A model generated the notes under the pieces. The model had not been told where the DNA came from. It ran no database searches and was given only the letters and a program-made list of their open reading frames with translations. A stretch of 64,000 nt of DNA from DATDPM01 sp963841995 (GTDB lineage Bacteria; Pseudomonadota; Alphaproteobacteria; DATDPM01), in assembly GCA_963841995.1 (NCBI GenBank), contig CAWJEX010000007.1, forward strand, positions 62,001 to 126,000. The letters run 5' to 3'. Position 1 is the stretch's first letter; each line of letters starts with the position of its first letter. Both the position numbers and the translations under genes were made by a program. Shown here piece by piece: positions 17,164 to 28,776 of this stretch.

Positions 17164-17663
17164 GCGTAATCCTCCCGAACTTGCTGGCCCTGACTCCAGC
17201 CGAAAAGCGATCGCCATGCGGCTTGCAGCCGCACAGCCCCTTCTCAATGTCCCCCGGATTTCACGCTGTCCCGTGCGTCGCCAGCCTGCCCGTCACCGGT
17301 GGTGGCGATCGCTTTTTTATTCTTATTATTACCGCGGCGAATTTCCAAAAATTCGCCCCGATCGACTTCATCAGAGTAGCGCCGATCTTCATTCACATTC
17401 AAGAGATCGTTTTCAGACAACATTTCGCACCTGCGGTCATTGCTTTCGCGCACGCCAAAAATTGATCCATTGTTGAGCCTTGCGAGGGCAATATCAGATT
17501 GTGAATGAAGATTGGAGAGATCAACCTCCGTTAGCCATTGGTCGGCCTCGGACCTATCCTTCAACGTGTTTGATAGCCATGCGGAAGTTGTCACTTAATG
17601 CGCGACCAAGGCGGGCGAGGGGCTTTCGAGACGAGCCCGCTCCGAGCGTATAAGGGAGTACCC
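17164..17663. other. 500-bp divergent intergenic region
   Basis: Separates the hemerythrin-like gene (minus) and the CHASE kinase remnant (plus), so it should carry both promoters. A 116-codon minus-strand frame at 17244-17594 begins with GTG without a ribosome site and shows no recognisable family; I do not call it a gene. AT content is higher around 17310-17350. Confidence 0.4.
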
Positions 17664-20003
17664 GTGTCGTACGTTGAACGACCGTCGTCGACCGCGACGT
17701 GGATTAAACCCGCTCTCATGGCAGTGCTGGGGCTTGCTCTTAGCCTCGCCGGTTTCTTCGTCGCCCGGAACGAAAGCTACGTTCGGATTTAGGGAGATTT
17801 TGAAGAGCTTGCCGCACGCAAACTCGTAAAATTGCAAGATACGATCAATGTCCACGTTACGCTCTTGCGATCGATTGCCGGATTTTACGCTGCTTCCAAT
17901 TTCGTCGAGCGGGACGAATTCGCGACGTTCATTCGTGAACAACCGCTGGCGCAATTTGGGCATGCCGTGCTCGAATAGGTGCCGCGTGTGCCGCCAAATC
18001 AAAGACCGGCGCTGGAAACCCAGGTTCATGGACAAGGGCTGTCCACCTTCCATATTTGGCCGGTCGTGGCGGAATCCGAAAATACACCCGACTATTTCCC
18101 CGTTCTCTATGCCGAGCCGCTTGCGCCCGATGAACCGTTGCTGGGATACGACATTGCCTCGGATCCCGCGCGCCGAGCGGCATTAGAGCGCGCCCGCGAT
18201 TCCGGCGAGGCCGCCGCCACCCGCCGTATTCCGATGGTGCAAGCCGAGGGCAACGAACCAGCATTGATGATCGCTTATCCGATCTACAAATCAAAATCCG
18301 TACCCGAAACCGTCGAAGGGCGCCGCGCCGCTCTCGACGGCTTTGCGCTTGGCACCTTTCGTATTCGCCAACTGGTCGAAACCAGCATTTTCTCTGACAG
18401 CCCGGCGTGGCAGGATACGTATGTATGGGATGATGCCGCTTTCTCTTCCGAATCGCAGCTCCTGTATTTTCATGCGTCGCAGGCGCGCAAAACGCTAACC
18501 GAGCCCCTGCCTGATGCTCAAATTTTGTCCGGATATCACTGGAAAGCGACGATGGATGTCCCGGGCCGGAAATGGACGGTTGTCTTTCGTCCTGCGCCGG
18601 GCCTATTCCGCTGGTGGGGCGATTGGACGGCCTGGGTCACGTTCGCCTTCGGACTCGTATTGACCATTCTTGTTACCGCCTATGAATGGAGCCGTGCGAG
18701 GTATATGCGCCGCATCGAGGCCTTGGCGGCCGACGTGTCGGAATCTCACGCCCGGCTCGAGACGGAAATTGCCGAACGCGAGGAAACGGAAGAGCGATTG
18801 CGCCAATCGCAAAAAGTGGAAGCGGTCGGCCAACTGACCGGCGGTGTCGCGCACGCCTTCAACAACCTGCTGACCATCATTATCGGCAGCCTGGAAATTC
18901 TCGAGGAGAAGCTTAGCGGAAACGGAACCGTTTTGCCGCTTGTCCGGTCGGCAATGTCGGCGGCGGTGCGCGGCGCCGCCCTCACGCAACGCCTCCTGGC
19001 TTTCGCGCGGCGGCAAATTCTCGAGCCCGAAATTCTCGATATCAATTTCGTCATGATCGTGATGCAGGACTTGCTGCAGCGGACTCTGGGCAAGTCGATT
19101 CAAATAAGGACCGTCATGGCAAAGCCGCTATGGCCGGCGGTGGCGGACCGCCATCAAGTCGAAAGCGCGCTCCTCAATCTGGCGGTCAACGCGCGGGACG
19201 CCATGCCCGAAGGCGGCGTTCTCACCATCGAGACGGAGAACCTCACGGTCGACGAGGAATTCGCCCAGCGCACCGGCGATCTAACGCCGGGCGATTATGT
19301 CGTGCTCGCGGTCAGCGACACCGGCTACGGTATGAGCCCCGAAACCTTGAAACGGGCGATCGAGCCGTTCTTCACGACGAAGGAACGCGGCAAAGGAACC
19401 GGCCTCGGCTTGAGCGGCGTCTTCGGCTTTGCCAAGCAATCGAACGGCCATCTCAAGCTTTACAGCCAGCCGGGACGCGGGACGACGGTTCGCCTGTTTC
19501 TGCCGCGTTCACGCGGATTGGCGGTTGCGCGAGCCGATTTTGGCGGTGACATCGTCGGCCCGCGTGGCCGCGACACCGTTCTCGTCGTCGAGGATGATCC
19601 CCTTGTGCGAGGAGTTCGCGAGCACCTGATCGACCACGGCTATCATCTGCTGGAGGCGGCCCCTATCGAGCAGGTCCCCCTATCGAGCAGGTCCCCCTAT
19701 CGAGCAGGTCCCCCTATCGAGCAGGTCCCCCTATCGAGCAGGTCTTAGTATGGATCGAAGCAAGTGCCGGTGGCGACGATCCGCTGCTCACCGATTTGGG
19801 TCTCGCCGCAGCACCGGTGGCCGCAACCCTGCCGCCCGCGCCAGCGAACGCATCCCCTGGATCGAGGCGCGCTATAGGTCCAGTTTTACCGACACTGCTA
19901 TTGTGGACGAGGGGCGGCCTAAAATGGGTATCCACCTTCTGCAAAAACCCCCCGTAAGAGCGCATTGCTGCACGCCATCCGCGAGGAATTCGATACCGCT
20001 TGA
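17664..20003 (+). pseudogene. CHASE-domain hybrid sensor histidine kinase, decayed
   Basis: Membrane sensor kinase remnant. From GTG 17664 (GGGAG upstream) it reads an N-terminal membrane helix, then a periplasmic CHASE domain interrupted by two in-frame TAG codons: at 17790 (after SYVRI) and at 17976 (in VLE-stop-VPRVPP, where CHASE domains have Trp). It continues in the same frame through the second helix near 18640, a coiled coil, the H-box region (GQLTGGVAHAFNNLLTIIIGSLE), N-box VNARDAM and the G boxes (DTGYGMSP, GTGLGLSGVFGF). In the phosphoacceptor box the usual HDFNN is HAFNN. A receiver domain starts (VLVVEDDPLVRG) but is broken by a 17-bp repeat array and further frame changes; its end, FRKSALLHAIREEFDTA, is still legible and stops at 20001. 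Confidence 0.85.
19659..19743. repeat. Five tandem 17-bp units in the receiver domain
   Basis: The unit CCCCCTATCGAGCAGGT occurs five times without a gap (first unit with G for its first C). It lies after LLEAA in the receiver of the CHASE kinase. Removing four units (68 bp) gives the continuous reading EAAPIEQVLVWIEAS and joins the following frame (DPLLTDLG), so one unit is the ancestral state and the expansion broke the frame. Confidence 0.92.
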
Positions 20004-20090
20004 CCGCAGGGGCCTGATAAGGCTGTCTTAATTCTCGATTTTTCTTTTCCGGCCAGGGCGCTATGCGCATCTTTCCGGTCGGATTTCGGG

Positions 20091-20096
20091 TATAAT
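20091..20096 (+). promoter_or_regulatory. Probable -10 box of tatA
   Basis: A consensus TATAAT in a locally AT-rich patch, 47 bases before the tatA ATG. No clear -35 is visible 17 bases upstream, so the assignment rests on the -10 and position. Confidence 0.35.
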
Positions 20097-20142
20097 ATAA
20101 ATAATATGCGCCGATTATGGCGCCAACCTTGGAGTTGATGCG

Positions 20143-20349
20143 ATGGGCGGTCTAAGCCTTTGGCACATAATGTTGGTTCTCGTGGTGGTTCTGATCCTGT
20201 TCGGCGCCGGCAAGCTCCCGCAAGTCATGGGAGATCTCGCCAAGGGCGTGAAGAACTTCAAAGCCGGACTGAAAGACGACTCTGACGATACGAATGCAGG
20301 CTCATCGACCGCACGATCCGATTCCGGGACTTCAGACGCTAAGAAATAA
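20143..20349 (+). CDS. tatA: Twin-arginine translocase subunit TatA
   Basis: A 68-residue protein that oligomerises to form the Tat passage in the inner membrane. One N-terminal membrane helix (LSLWHIMLVLVVVLILFG), the invariant FGxxKLP hinge (FGAGKLPQVMGDLAKG), an amphipathic helix, and a polar acidic tail ending DAKK. TatB and TatC are encoded together at 39271-40389, so tatA is separated from them here. The ABC substrate-binding protein with an RRAFLK signal is a potential client. The start ATG has TTGGAG upstream. Confidence 0.93.
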   Translation: MGGLSLWHIMLVLVVVLILFGAGKLPQVMGDLAKGVKNFKAGLKDDSDDTNAGSSTARSDSGTSDAKK

Positions 20350-20447
20350 AGACGATCGGCAAGCCCGGGACTGCCGCAGCCTCCTGTTTCTTTCCAGAGT
20401 GCCGCACGGATTGATCCGGTGACGTTCGGCGTGCGGCGTTCTTCTGC

Positions 20448-22118
20448 ATGAGAGGGCATTTTCCAATTCTCGGCATTATTGCCGCCGGATTGTCGATTGC
20501 TGCGGCATGGGCATGGCTCGGCCGGCCGTTTGCGGTCATCGATGCCCCGCCCGGCAAAGTCCATTGCGTGAGCTACACTCCCTTTCGCGATCGCGATACT
20601 CCCTTCGATCCCGGTTATCTCGCCGATCCGCGTAAGATCGATGAAGACCTAAAGCTCGTCGCGACGTTTTCGGATTGCATCCGCCTTTATGCCGCCGACC
20701 AAGGATTGGCCGCGGCGGTGCCGCTTGCGAAAAAACACGGACTCAAGGTGCTGCTCGGGATCTGGATCGGCGGCAACGAACAAAACAACCGGATGCAGCT
20801 AGCTTTGGCGCTTGCGCTCGCCAAGGAATTTCGCGACACAATCAAGGCTGTCATCGTCGGCAATGAAGTCTTATTGCGCGGCGAGCAAACCCCGGCGGCG
20901 ATGGCGGCGCTCGCGCGCCAAGTGAAGCAAGAGACCGGACTTCCGGTCACTTATGCCGACGTCACCGATTTCTGGCTGACGGCGCCCCGCGAACTCGCGG
21001 ATGCGGTCGATTTCATCACCATCCACATTCTGCCCTATTGGGAAGACCAGCCGGAATCGGCGGGCAGGGGCGTGGACGTCGTGCGGTCGGCGGTCGACCG
21101 CGTGCAGGCGCGTTTTCCGGACAAACCGATCTTCATCGGCGAAACCGGATTTCCGAGCAAGGGCCGATCCCGCGAGGCCGCGGTGCCGTCGCTGGTTGCC
21201 CAAGCGGAATATGTGCGGGGTTTCATGGCTTTCGCCGCGCAAGCCGGCCTCGACTACAATTTGATCGAAGCTTTCGATCAGCCCTGGAAACGATTGCTCG
21301 AAGGCACCGCCGGCGGTTTCTGGGGCCTTGACGATACGGCACGGACGTCAAAATTTTCCGGGCAAGGTCCGGTCAGCAATCATCCCGCTTGGCGGCACGA
21401 AGCGGCGGCGAGTTTTGGAATCGCGGTCATTCTTTTACTGGCCTGGAGTGTTGCGGGAGCATTCGAAACCAAGCACCGGGATTTCTTACTCGGATCCATG
21501 GCCGGCGTCGGCAGCACTCTCCTGATTCTGCAAGGGGAGCATTCTTGGGCCGCGTGGCGCGATCCGATCGAATTTGCCGTCGAATTGCTCCTGTTCCTGT
21601 CGTCGGCGACGTGTTTGTGGCTACTGCCGCCGGAAGTCGCGAAGGACCGCGATGCCCGTGCGCCGGCAGCGATCGCGCGATGCTTGGTTTGGCTGCGGAC
21701 GCCGAGAACGGCTGCATGCGACAAGGAACTCATTTTCGGATTGCTGCGATTTGCGATGAGTTTTGCCGCTCTGGTCGCCTCCGTCGACCTCGCTTTCGAT
21801 CCGCGCTATCGCGATTTTCCGAACGCCGCCTTTGCTTTTTCAGCCGCGGGATTCGCCTGGAATTCATTCCGTCGCGGCGACGCTTTGAGAATCGTGTCGA
21901 ACCGCCGGGAGGAAGCGATCTTCGCCGTTGTCTTGGCGCTCGCTACCGCGATTATTTTCGTGAACGAAACGCCCTTTAATCTCGAGGCGGATCTCTGGTG
22001 CGTGATTTGTCTTGCGACGATCCTGCCTTGGAGTGGCGCCGCGCGCGGGTCTTATCGCGACCTGACGAGCCCGAGCAGCGTCAGCAGCAATCCGATCGCC
22101 CCCAATTCGGTGTTGTAG
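20448..22118 (+). CDS. GH17 beta-1,3-glucan hydrolase/transferase domain fused to membrane segments
   Basis: A 556-residue protein. An N-terminal signal anchor (residues 7-27) precedes a GH17 TIM barrel (about 35-310): the acid/base glutamate is in VIVGNEVLLRGE and the nucleophile in IFIGETGFPSKG. From about residue 325 there are several hydrophobic segments (SFGIAVILLLAWSVAG, LLFLSSATCLWLLPP, FAMSFAALVASVDLAF, AIFAVVLALATAIIFV). Proteobacterial proteins of this kind act on periplasmic cyclic or linear beta-glucans, sometimes as transglycosylases. There is no glycosyltransferase partner next to it. The 3' end overlaps the convergent small membrane protein gene by 67 bases. Confidence 0.82.
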   Translation: MRGHFPILGIIAAGLSIAAAWAWLGRPFAVIDAPPGKVHCVSYTPFRDRDTPFDPGYLADPRKIDEDLKLVATFSDCIRLYAADQGLAAAVPLAKKHGLKVLLGIWIGGNEQNNRMQLALALALAKEFRDTIKAVIVGNEVLLRGEQTPAAMAALARQVKQETGLPVTYADVTDFWLTAPRELADAVDFITIHILPYWEDQPESAGRGVDVVRSAVDRVQARFPDKPIFIGETGFPSKGRSREAAVPSLVAQAEYVRGFMAFAAQAGLDYNLIEAFDQPWKRLLEGTAGGFWGLDDTARTSKFSGQGPVSNHPAWRHEAAASFGIAVILLLAWSVAGAFETKHRDFLLGSMAGVGSTLLILQGEHSWAAWRDPIEFAVELLLFLSSATCLWLLPPEVAKDRDARAPAAIARCLVWLRTPRTAACDKELIFGLLRFAMSFAALVASVDLAFDPRYRDFPNAAFAFSAAGFAWNSFRRGDALRIVSNRREEAIFAVVLALATAIIFVNETPFNLEADLWCVICLATILPWSGAARGSYRDLTSPSSVSSNPIAPNSVL

Positions 22119-22432
22119 ACAACGAGTCCCATCAGGCTCATCGCAAGCCCAATCTTGAGGGCCCAGCGCCAGCCGAACCAGAATCCGAGTGCGCCGCCCG
22201 TCAAGCCAAGCCAACCCCAAATCCAAAATGTGTGGATGAGTGCGAGATCGTCGCGGAGCGTGCACCAGGAAGGCCGCAGCGCCTCAAGACAGAGCTTACC
22301 GACCGCGCGCGACTGGAAAAATCCGTAGCGCAACGATAAGGCGAGAGCGAGCACACCGAACGCGCCCAAAATCCAGAGCGTAAATCTTGTGGAAAGAGAG
22401 ACGCCGGCCGGTGGCTGAGTAGGCTCGGACAA
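22052..22432 (-). CDS. Small hypothetical membrane protein
   Basis: A 126-residue protein with about three hydrophobic segments: LWILGAFGVLALALSL near residue 20, FWIWGWLGLTGGALGFWFGW near 72-91, and IGLAMSLMGLVVYNTELGAIGLLLTLLGLV at the end (two parts). Two cysteines (CLEALRPSWC) lie in the first loop and could form a disulfide. I recognise no firm family. The frame opens with TTG at 22432, only 19 bases from the tRNA-Asn 3' end on the same strand, so it may be expressed from the tRNA transcript. Its end overlaps the convergent GH17 gene. Confidence 0.6.
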   Translation of the reverse strand: MSEPTQPPAGVSLSTRFTLWILGAFGVLALALSLRYGFFQSRAVGKLCLEALRPSWCTLRDDLALIHTFWIWGWLGLTGGALGFWFGWRWALKIGLAMSLMGLVVYNTELGAIGLLLTLLGLVRSR

Positions 22433-22451
22433 GGCAATGTTTTGAAAGAGA

Positions 22452-22526
22452 TGGCTCCCCGGGACGGGCTCGAACCGCCGACCTAGTGGTTAACAGCCAC
22501 CCGCTCTACCGCTGAGCTACCGGGGA
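22452..22526 (-). tRNA. tRNA-Asn (GTT)
   Basis: Read on the minus strand: acceptor TCCCCGG pairs with CCGGGGA, D arm GCTCAGCGGTAGAGC, anticodon loop CTGTTAA giving GTT, T arm with GGTTCGAGC, and encoded CCA end. Seventy-five bases including CCA. Confidence 0.96.
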
Positions 22527-22659
22527 ACATGAAGCGACGGCCTTATATCAAACCGTCCTTAGCATCGCTAGCGTTTCCAATCCCTTAATCGGCAATTGCG
22601 GCAAGGCGCCCGCCACCGTACCGGGTTCGAAATACCTGTGCTGACGCCTGTGGATAATT

Positions 22660-22733
22660 TGGAGGCACGGCCCGGAATCGAACCGGGATACGGGGCTTTG
22701 CAGGCCCCTGCATAGCCATTCTGCCACCGCGCC
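22660..22733 (-). tRNA. tRNA-Cys (GCA)
   Basis: Minus strand: acceptor GGCGCGG pairs with CCGTGCC, D arm around GGCAGAATGGCTATGC, anticodon loop CTGCAAA giving GCA, T loop GGTTCGATTCC and encoded CCA. Seventy-four bases. It is 133 bases upstream of tRNA-Asn on the same strand. Confidence 0.95.
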
Positions 22734-22966
22734 TTCGCCCGACATCTGCGTCTGCCGGCCGCCAATCGCTCGGTGATGCGGCGTCTGGCAAGCGCAAAGC
22801 GGCAGGCAGGTATACTGGGGTAAGACCCGGGAATCAACGCGATTCCCCGAGCAAAAGCCCTTCGGGTCATGACGTTGTAATCGCTGGCCGGCACCAGTAT
22901 AAAGCCCATGCATAGCCGTCTGAGCTACCCTATGTAAGCCGAGACCTACCTGCCAACCCGAGTCCG

Positions 22967-23617
22967 ATGGCCGATTTCACCGCAGCCCGCCGCAATATGG
23001 TTGAAAGCCAAATCCGCACCAATGCGGTGACGCAAGAGGTGTTGCTGGCCGCGCTGGCGGAAATTCCCCGGGAGATATTCGTGCCCGAGGCCCTGCGTGG
23101 CGTTGCCTATATCGACGAGGATTTGCCGCTCAAGAAAGGCCGCTATTTGATGGAGCCGCTGGTTTTGGCGAAATTGCTCCAACTCGCCGCCATTACGCCG
23201 GACGATGTCGTGCTCGATATCGGTTGCGGCACCGGTTATTCGGCGGCGCTGCTTTCGAAGCTTGCCAATACCGTCGTCGCGTTGGAAAGCGACCCCGAAT
23301 TGGCGGCGCGCGCGATGGCAACACTATCGGAACTCTCCATCGACAATGTCGTCGTTGTCACGGCCCCGCTGGCGGGGGGATATGCAAAGCAAGCGCCTTA
23401 TGATGTGATCGTATTCAACGGTTCGGTGCCGCGAATTCCGGAAACGATCGCCCGGCAATTGGCCGATGGCGGCCGGCTGGTCGCGGTGGTAGGCGAGGGT
23501 GTCGGACAGGGGACATTGATGACGCGAAATCGCGGAATTCTGGCGCAGCGGCCGGTCTTCGATGCGGCGACGCCGATCCTTCCCGATTTTGTGCAAGAAC
23601 CCGGATTTGTCTTTTGA
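22967..23617 (+). CDS. Pcm-like protein-L-isoaspartate O-methyltransferase family protein
   Basis: A 216-residue class I methyltransferase. The SAM motif is VLDIGCGTGYSAALLSK near residues 83-99; the N-terminal NMVESQIRTNAV and EIPREIFVPEALRGVAYIDEDLPL match the isoaspartyl methyltransferase family, as does the lid segment LKKGRYLMEPLV. This paralogue is regularly found directly in front of tolC in alphaproteobacteria, as here (tolC starts 22 bases after its end), and its substrate is unproven. The canonical pcm next to surE is at 42486, so this copy probably does something else. Confidence 0.87.
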   Translation: MADFTAARRNMVESQIRTNAVTQEVLLAALAEIPREIFVPEALRGVAYIDEDLPLKKGRYLMEPLVLAKLLQLAAITPDDVVLDIGCGTGYSAALLSKLANTVVALESDPELAARAMATLSELSIDNVVVVTAPLAGGYAKQAPYDVIVFNGSVPRIPETIARQLADGGRLVAVVGEGVGQGTLMTRNRGILAQRPVFDAATPILPDFVQEPGFVF

Positions 23618-23639
23618 TCGAAAAACTTCTGGTGATGCA

Positions 23640-25007
23640 TTGAACCGTTTGCGGAAATTTCCAGGGCTCTGTGCTATTGCGCTTCTGGTCGCAGCCGGGA
23701 TGTCGAACCCGGCTTCGGCACAAGGGCTGAAGGAATTGCTCGCCGCCGCCTACATCAATAATCCCACGCTTCAAGCGGCGCGGAACCAGTTACGCGCGAC
23801 CGACGAGCAAGTGCCTCAGGCGCGGTCCAATTATTTCCCGACCGTCACCAGCGACACCACGGCGGGCCGCAACTGGTTACAACAGCAAGCTGTTTTTGGT
23901 GTCGGTGCGGTTCTCAATCCGCGGGAGGAGAGTTTGGTCGTTTCGGAGCCGGTCTATCGCGGTGGCCGCACCCAGGCCGAAATCGACAAGGCCGAAAACC
24001 TCGTTAAGGCCGGGCGCGAGCAGTTGACGGTGACCGAGCAGAACGTAATGCTCGCCGCCGCCACCGCTTATATGGATGTCTATCGCGATCAAGCGGTGCT
24101 TGATCTCAACATCAATAACGAGCAGGTGCTGCGGCGTCAGCTCGAAGCGACTCAAGATCAGTTCCGGGTGGGCGAGGTGACGCGCACCGATGTGTCCCAG
24201 GCCGAAGCGCGGCTAGCCCAGGCGACCGCCGCGCGGATCCAGGCCGAAGGCACGCTCAATTCCTCCCGCGCCGTCTATCGCAATGTCACTGGAATTTCCC
24301 CGACCAAGCTCGACGAGCCGGACGGACTGCAAGGTTTGCCGGGCACCGCCGATGAATTGATCGCCGCGTCGGTCCAGAATCCCGCCGTATTGTTCGCGTC
24401 CTTCAACGAGCAGGCGGCCCGGAACGACATTGATATCAATTTCGGCGAGCTTTTACCGACGATTTCAGTCAACGGCGAATACGACCACGACGACGACACG
24501 ATTTCGAAAGGCAGCACCATAGACAGCACGGCGCTCACCGCCCAGCTTTCGGTGCCGCTTTATCCGGGCTCCGCCGTCTATTCCCGGGTGCGCGCCGCCA
24601 AGGAAACGGTGAAACAGCTCCGCGACCAAACCGTTCAGGCAAAGCAGGACGCCGCCCAGCAAGCAACTCAGGGGTTCGAGTCCTACACTTCGGCGCTCGC
24701 CGCGGTGAAATCCTTCGAGAAACAGATTCAGGCGAATACCATCGCCCTCGAAGGTGTCAAACAAGAAGCCACCGTCGGCGCCCGAACCATCCTCGATATT
24801 CTCAATGCCGAGCAGGAACTGCTCACTTCTCAGGTAAGCCAGGTTCAGGCCAAGCATGACGCCTGGGTTGCCGGCTTCCAGCTCAAGGTCGCTATCGGCC
24901 AATTGACCGCCCAGGCCTTTGAGCTTCCCGTCCAGCAATACGACGTCGAAACCCATTATAACGAAGTCCACGACAAGCTGTGGGGCACCGGGGACGATAA
25001 TCATTGA
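23640..25007 (+). CDS. tolC: TolC-family outer-membrane efflux protein
   Basis: A 455-residue protein of the outer-membrane channel family that links inner-membrane pumps or type I secretion to the outside. A signal peptide (FPGLCAIALLVAAGMSNPASA) ends at about residue 27. The mature protein shows two structural repeats, each with a long coiled-coil: first YINNPTLQAARNQLRATDEQV, VSEPVYRGGRTQAEIDKAE; second QNPAVLFASFNEQAARNDI and AQLSVPLYPGSAVYSRVR. The start is taken as TTG at 23640 because upstream codons belong to the end of the methyltransferase frame; this is an inference. No membrane-fusion or pump gene is next to it. Confidence 0.9.
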   Translation: MNRLRKFPGLCAIALLVAAGMSNPASAQGLKELLAAAYINNPTLQAARNQLRATDEQVPQARSNYFPTVTSDTTAGRNWLQQQAVFGVGAVLNPREESLVVSEPVYRGGRTQAEIDKAENLVKAGREQLTVTEQNVMLAAATAYMDVYRDQAVLDLNINNEQVLRRQLEATQDQFRVGEVTRTDVSQAEARLAQATAARIQAEGTLNSSRAVYRNVTGISPTKLDEPDGLQGLPGTADELIAASVQNPAVLFASFNEQAARNDIDINFGELLPTISVNGEYDHDDDTISKGSTIDSTALTAQLSVPLYPGSAVYSRVRAAKETVKQLRDQTVQAKQDAAQQATQGFESYTSALAAVKSFEKQIQANTIALEGVKQEATVGARTILDILNAEQELLTSQVSQVQAKHDAWVAGFQLKVAIGQLTAQAFELPVQQYDVETHYNEVHDKLWGTGDDNH

Positions 25008-25093
25008 CGGCACAAGGGGTTGCGGAAAGACCCCGTTAATAATATCGTCACTAGTTTGTTGGTTAACTTCTTCGCCCAGCCTCGGGAGTTTCG

Positions 25094-25842
25094 ATGTCCA
25101 GCGCCAAACCTCAGCAAGAGCCCTCCATGGAGGAGATTCTGGTCTTCGATTCGGAGGATCATCTCCGAAGAGGCCGAGGCCCCGCGCGCGGAAACCCTCG
25201 ATCAAAAAGACGAAAAACCCGACGGATTCGGCCCCCAGAATTTTGGCGGCGATGACGTTCTCCAACTGACCAAGATGGTCAAAGAGGACGGAACCGTCAT
25301 CAATTTGGCCGATCAGGCCGAGCCGGCACCCGCTCCGCAAGAGCCGCCGCCGCCTCCAGAACCTGAGGCTATGCCGGAACCCGCACCTCAGCCTATGATG
25401 GCGGCGCCACAACCGGAGCCTGAACCGCCGGCCCCCGAACCGGAACCAATGCCGGAGCCGGTGGCGGTTGCGCCGCCACCGCCGGCGGTGAGGATGGAAC
25501 CGCCTCCACCACCGCCGCCTGAACCGGCCCCGGTTGCGATGGTCGACGAAGAGCTGGAGCTCCAGGAAGTGCCGGGGGAGACGCTCGTGAACGACAAGGC
25601 CGACGACAGCCTCATGTCGAAGGAAGCTGCGGAACTTTCAACCGCCGCACTTGCCGCATTGGCGCAGGCCGTCGCGCATCAGAATATCGCGGTGGTCGGC
25701 CGGCAGAACTCTCGAAGATCTGACCAAGGAAATCCTGCGTCCGATCCTCAAAGAATGGCTGAATGAAAATCTTCCGGGGCTCATCGAACGCCTGGTTCGC
25801 TCCGAAATCGAGAAGATGGTCGGTCGCGTCCGCGATCGCTAA
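25094..25842 (+). pseudogene. popZ: PopZ-like polar organising protein (DUF2497), two frameshifts
   Basis: Proline- and acid-rich protein with the layout of PopZ. The N-terminal helix MSSAKPQQEPSMEEIL goes on, after removing one base near 25143 (GGTCTTCG for GGCTTCG), as ASIRRIISEE, the partner-binding helix. Then comes a long linker of P, E, A and V (about residues 75-165), and after a second extra base near 25700 (GGCCGGC for GGCGGC) the conserved oligomerisation end GRTLEDLTKEILRPILKEWL, then NLPGLIERLVRSEIEKMV. Corrected length 248 residues. PopZ assembles polar condensates that hold ParB-parS and regulators. Unrepaired, both conserved ends are lost from one polypeptide. It sits just before valS, its usual neighbour in alphaproteobacteria. 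Confidence 0.85.
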
Positions 25843-25982
25843 AATCTCCCTCTCTTAAAATCCAAATCTCCTAAAATCACAGACTTCATAAATTTTGGGT
25901 CTCCGGCTTGACGGCGGCGCGTTTGCCCCTCAAGAGTTCGCCGGACTTTAAAAGACATGACAGCGGCCCCGACAAAGGTGAA

Positions 25983-28637
<2,655 letters not shown>

Positions 28638-28776
28638 CGGCACGCCTCGATAGGCCGCAAGATTGGCTCAAATTCGACGGCTCTCCGATGACATGCCCCT
28701 ATGGACCCCGGCTGAAAATCAGCCCAAAATCAGCTTCGCACCTTGTAAAAGGCGTCACTTAAGACAGGGTTAGGCT

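Noticed and set aside
17244..17594. 116-codon minus-strand frame upstream of the hemerythrin-like gene
   Set aside because: GTG start without ribosome site, no recognisable domain, in a region expected to hold two promoters.
19659..19743. CRISPR array
   Set aside because: The 17-bp units are contiguous without spacers and lie inside a coding sequence; this is a tandem expansion.
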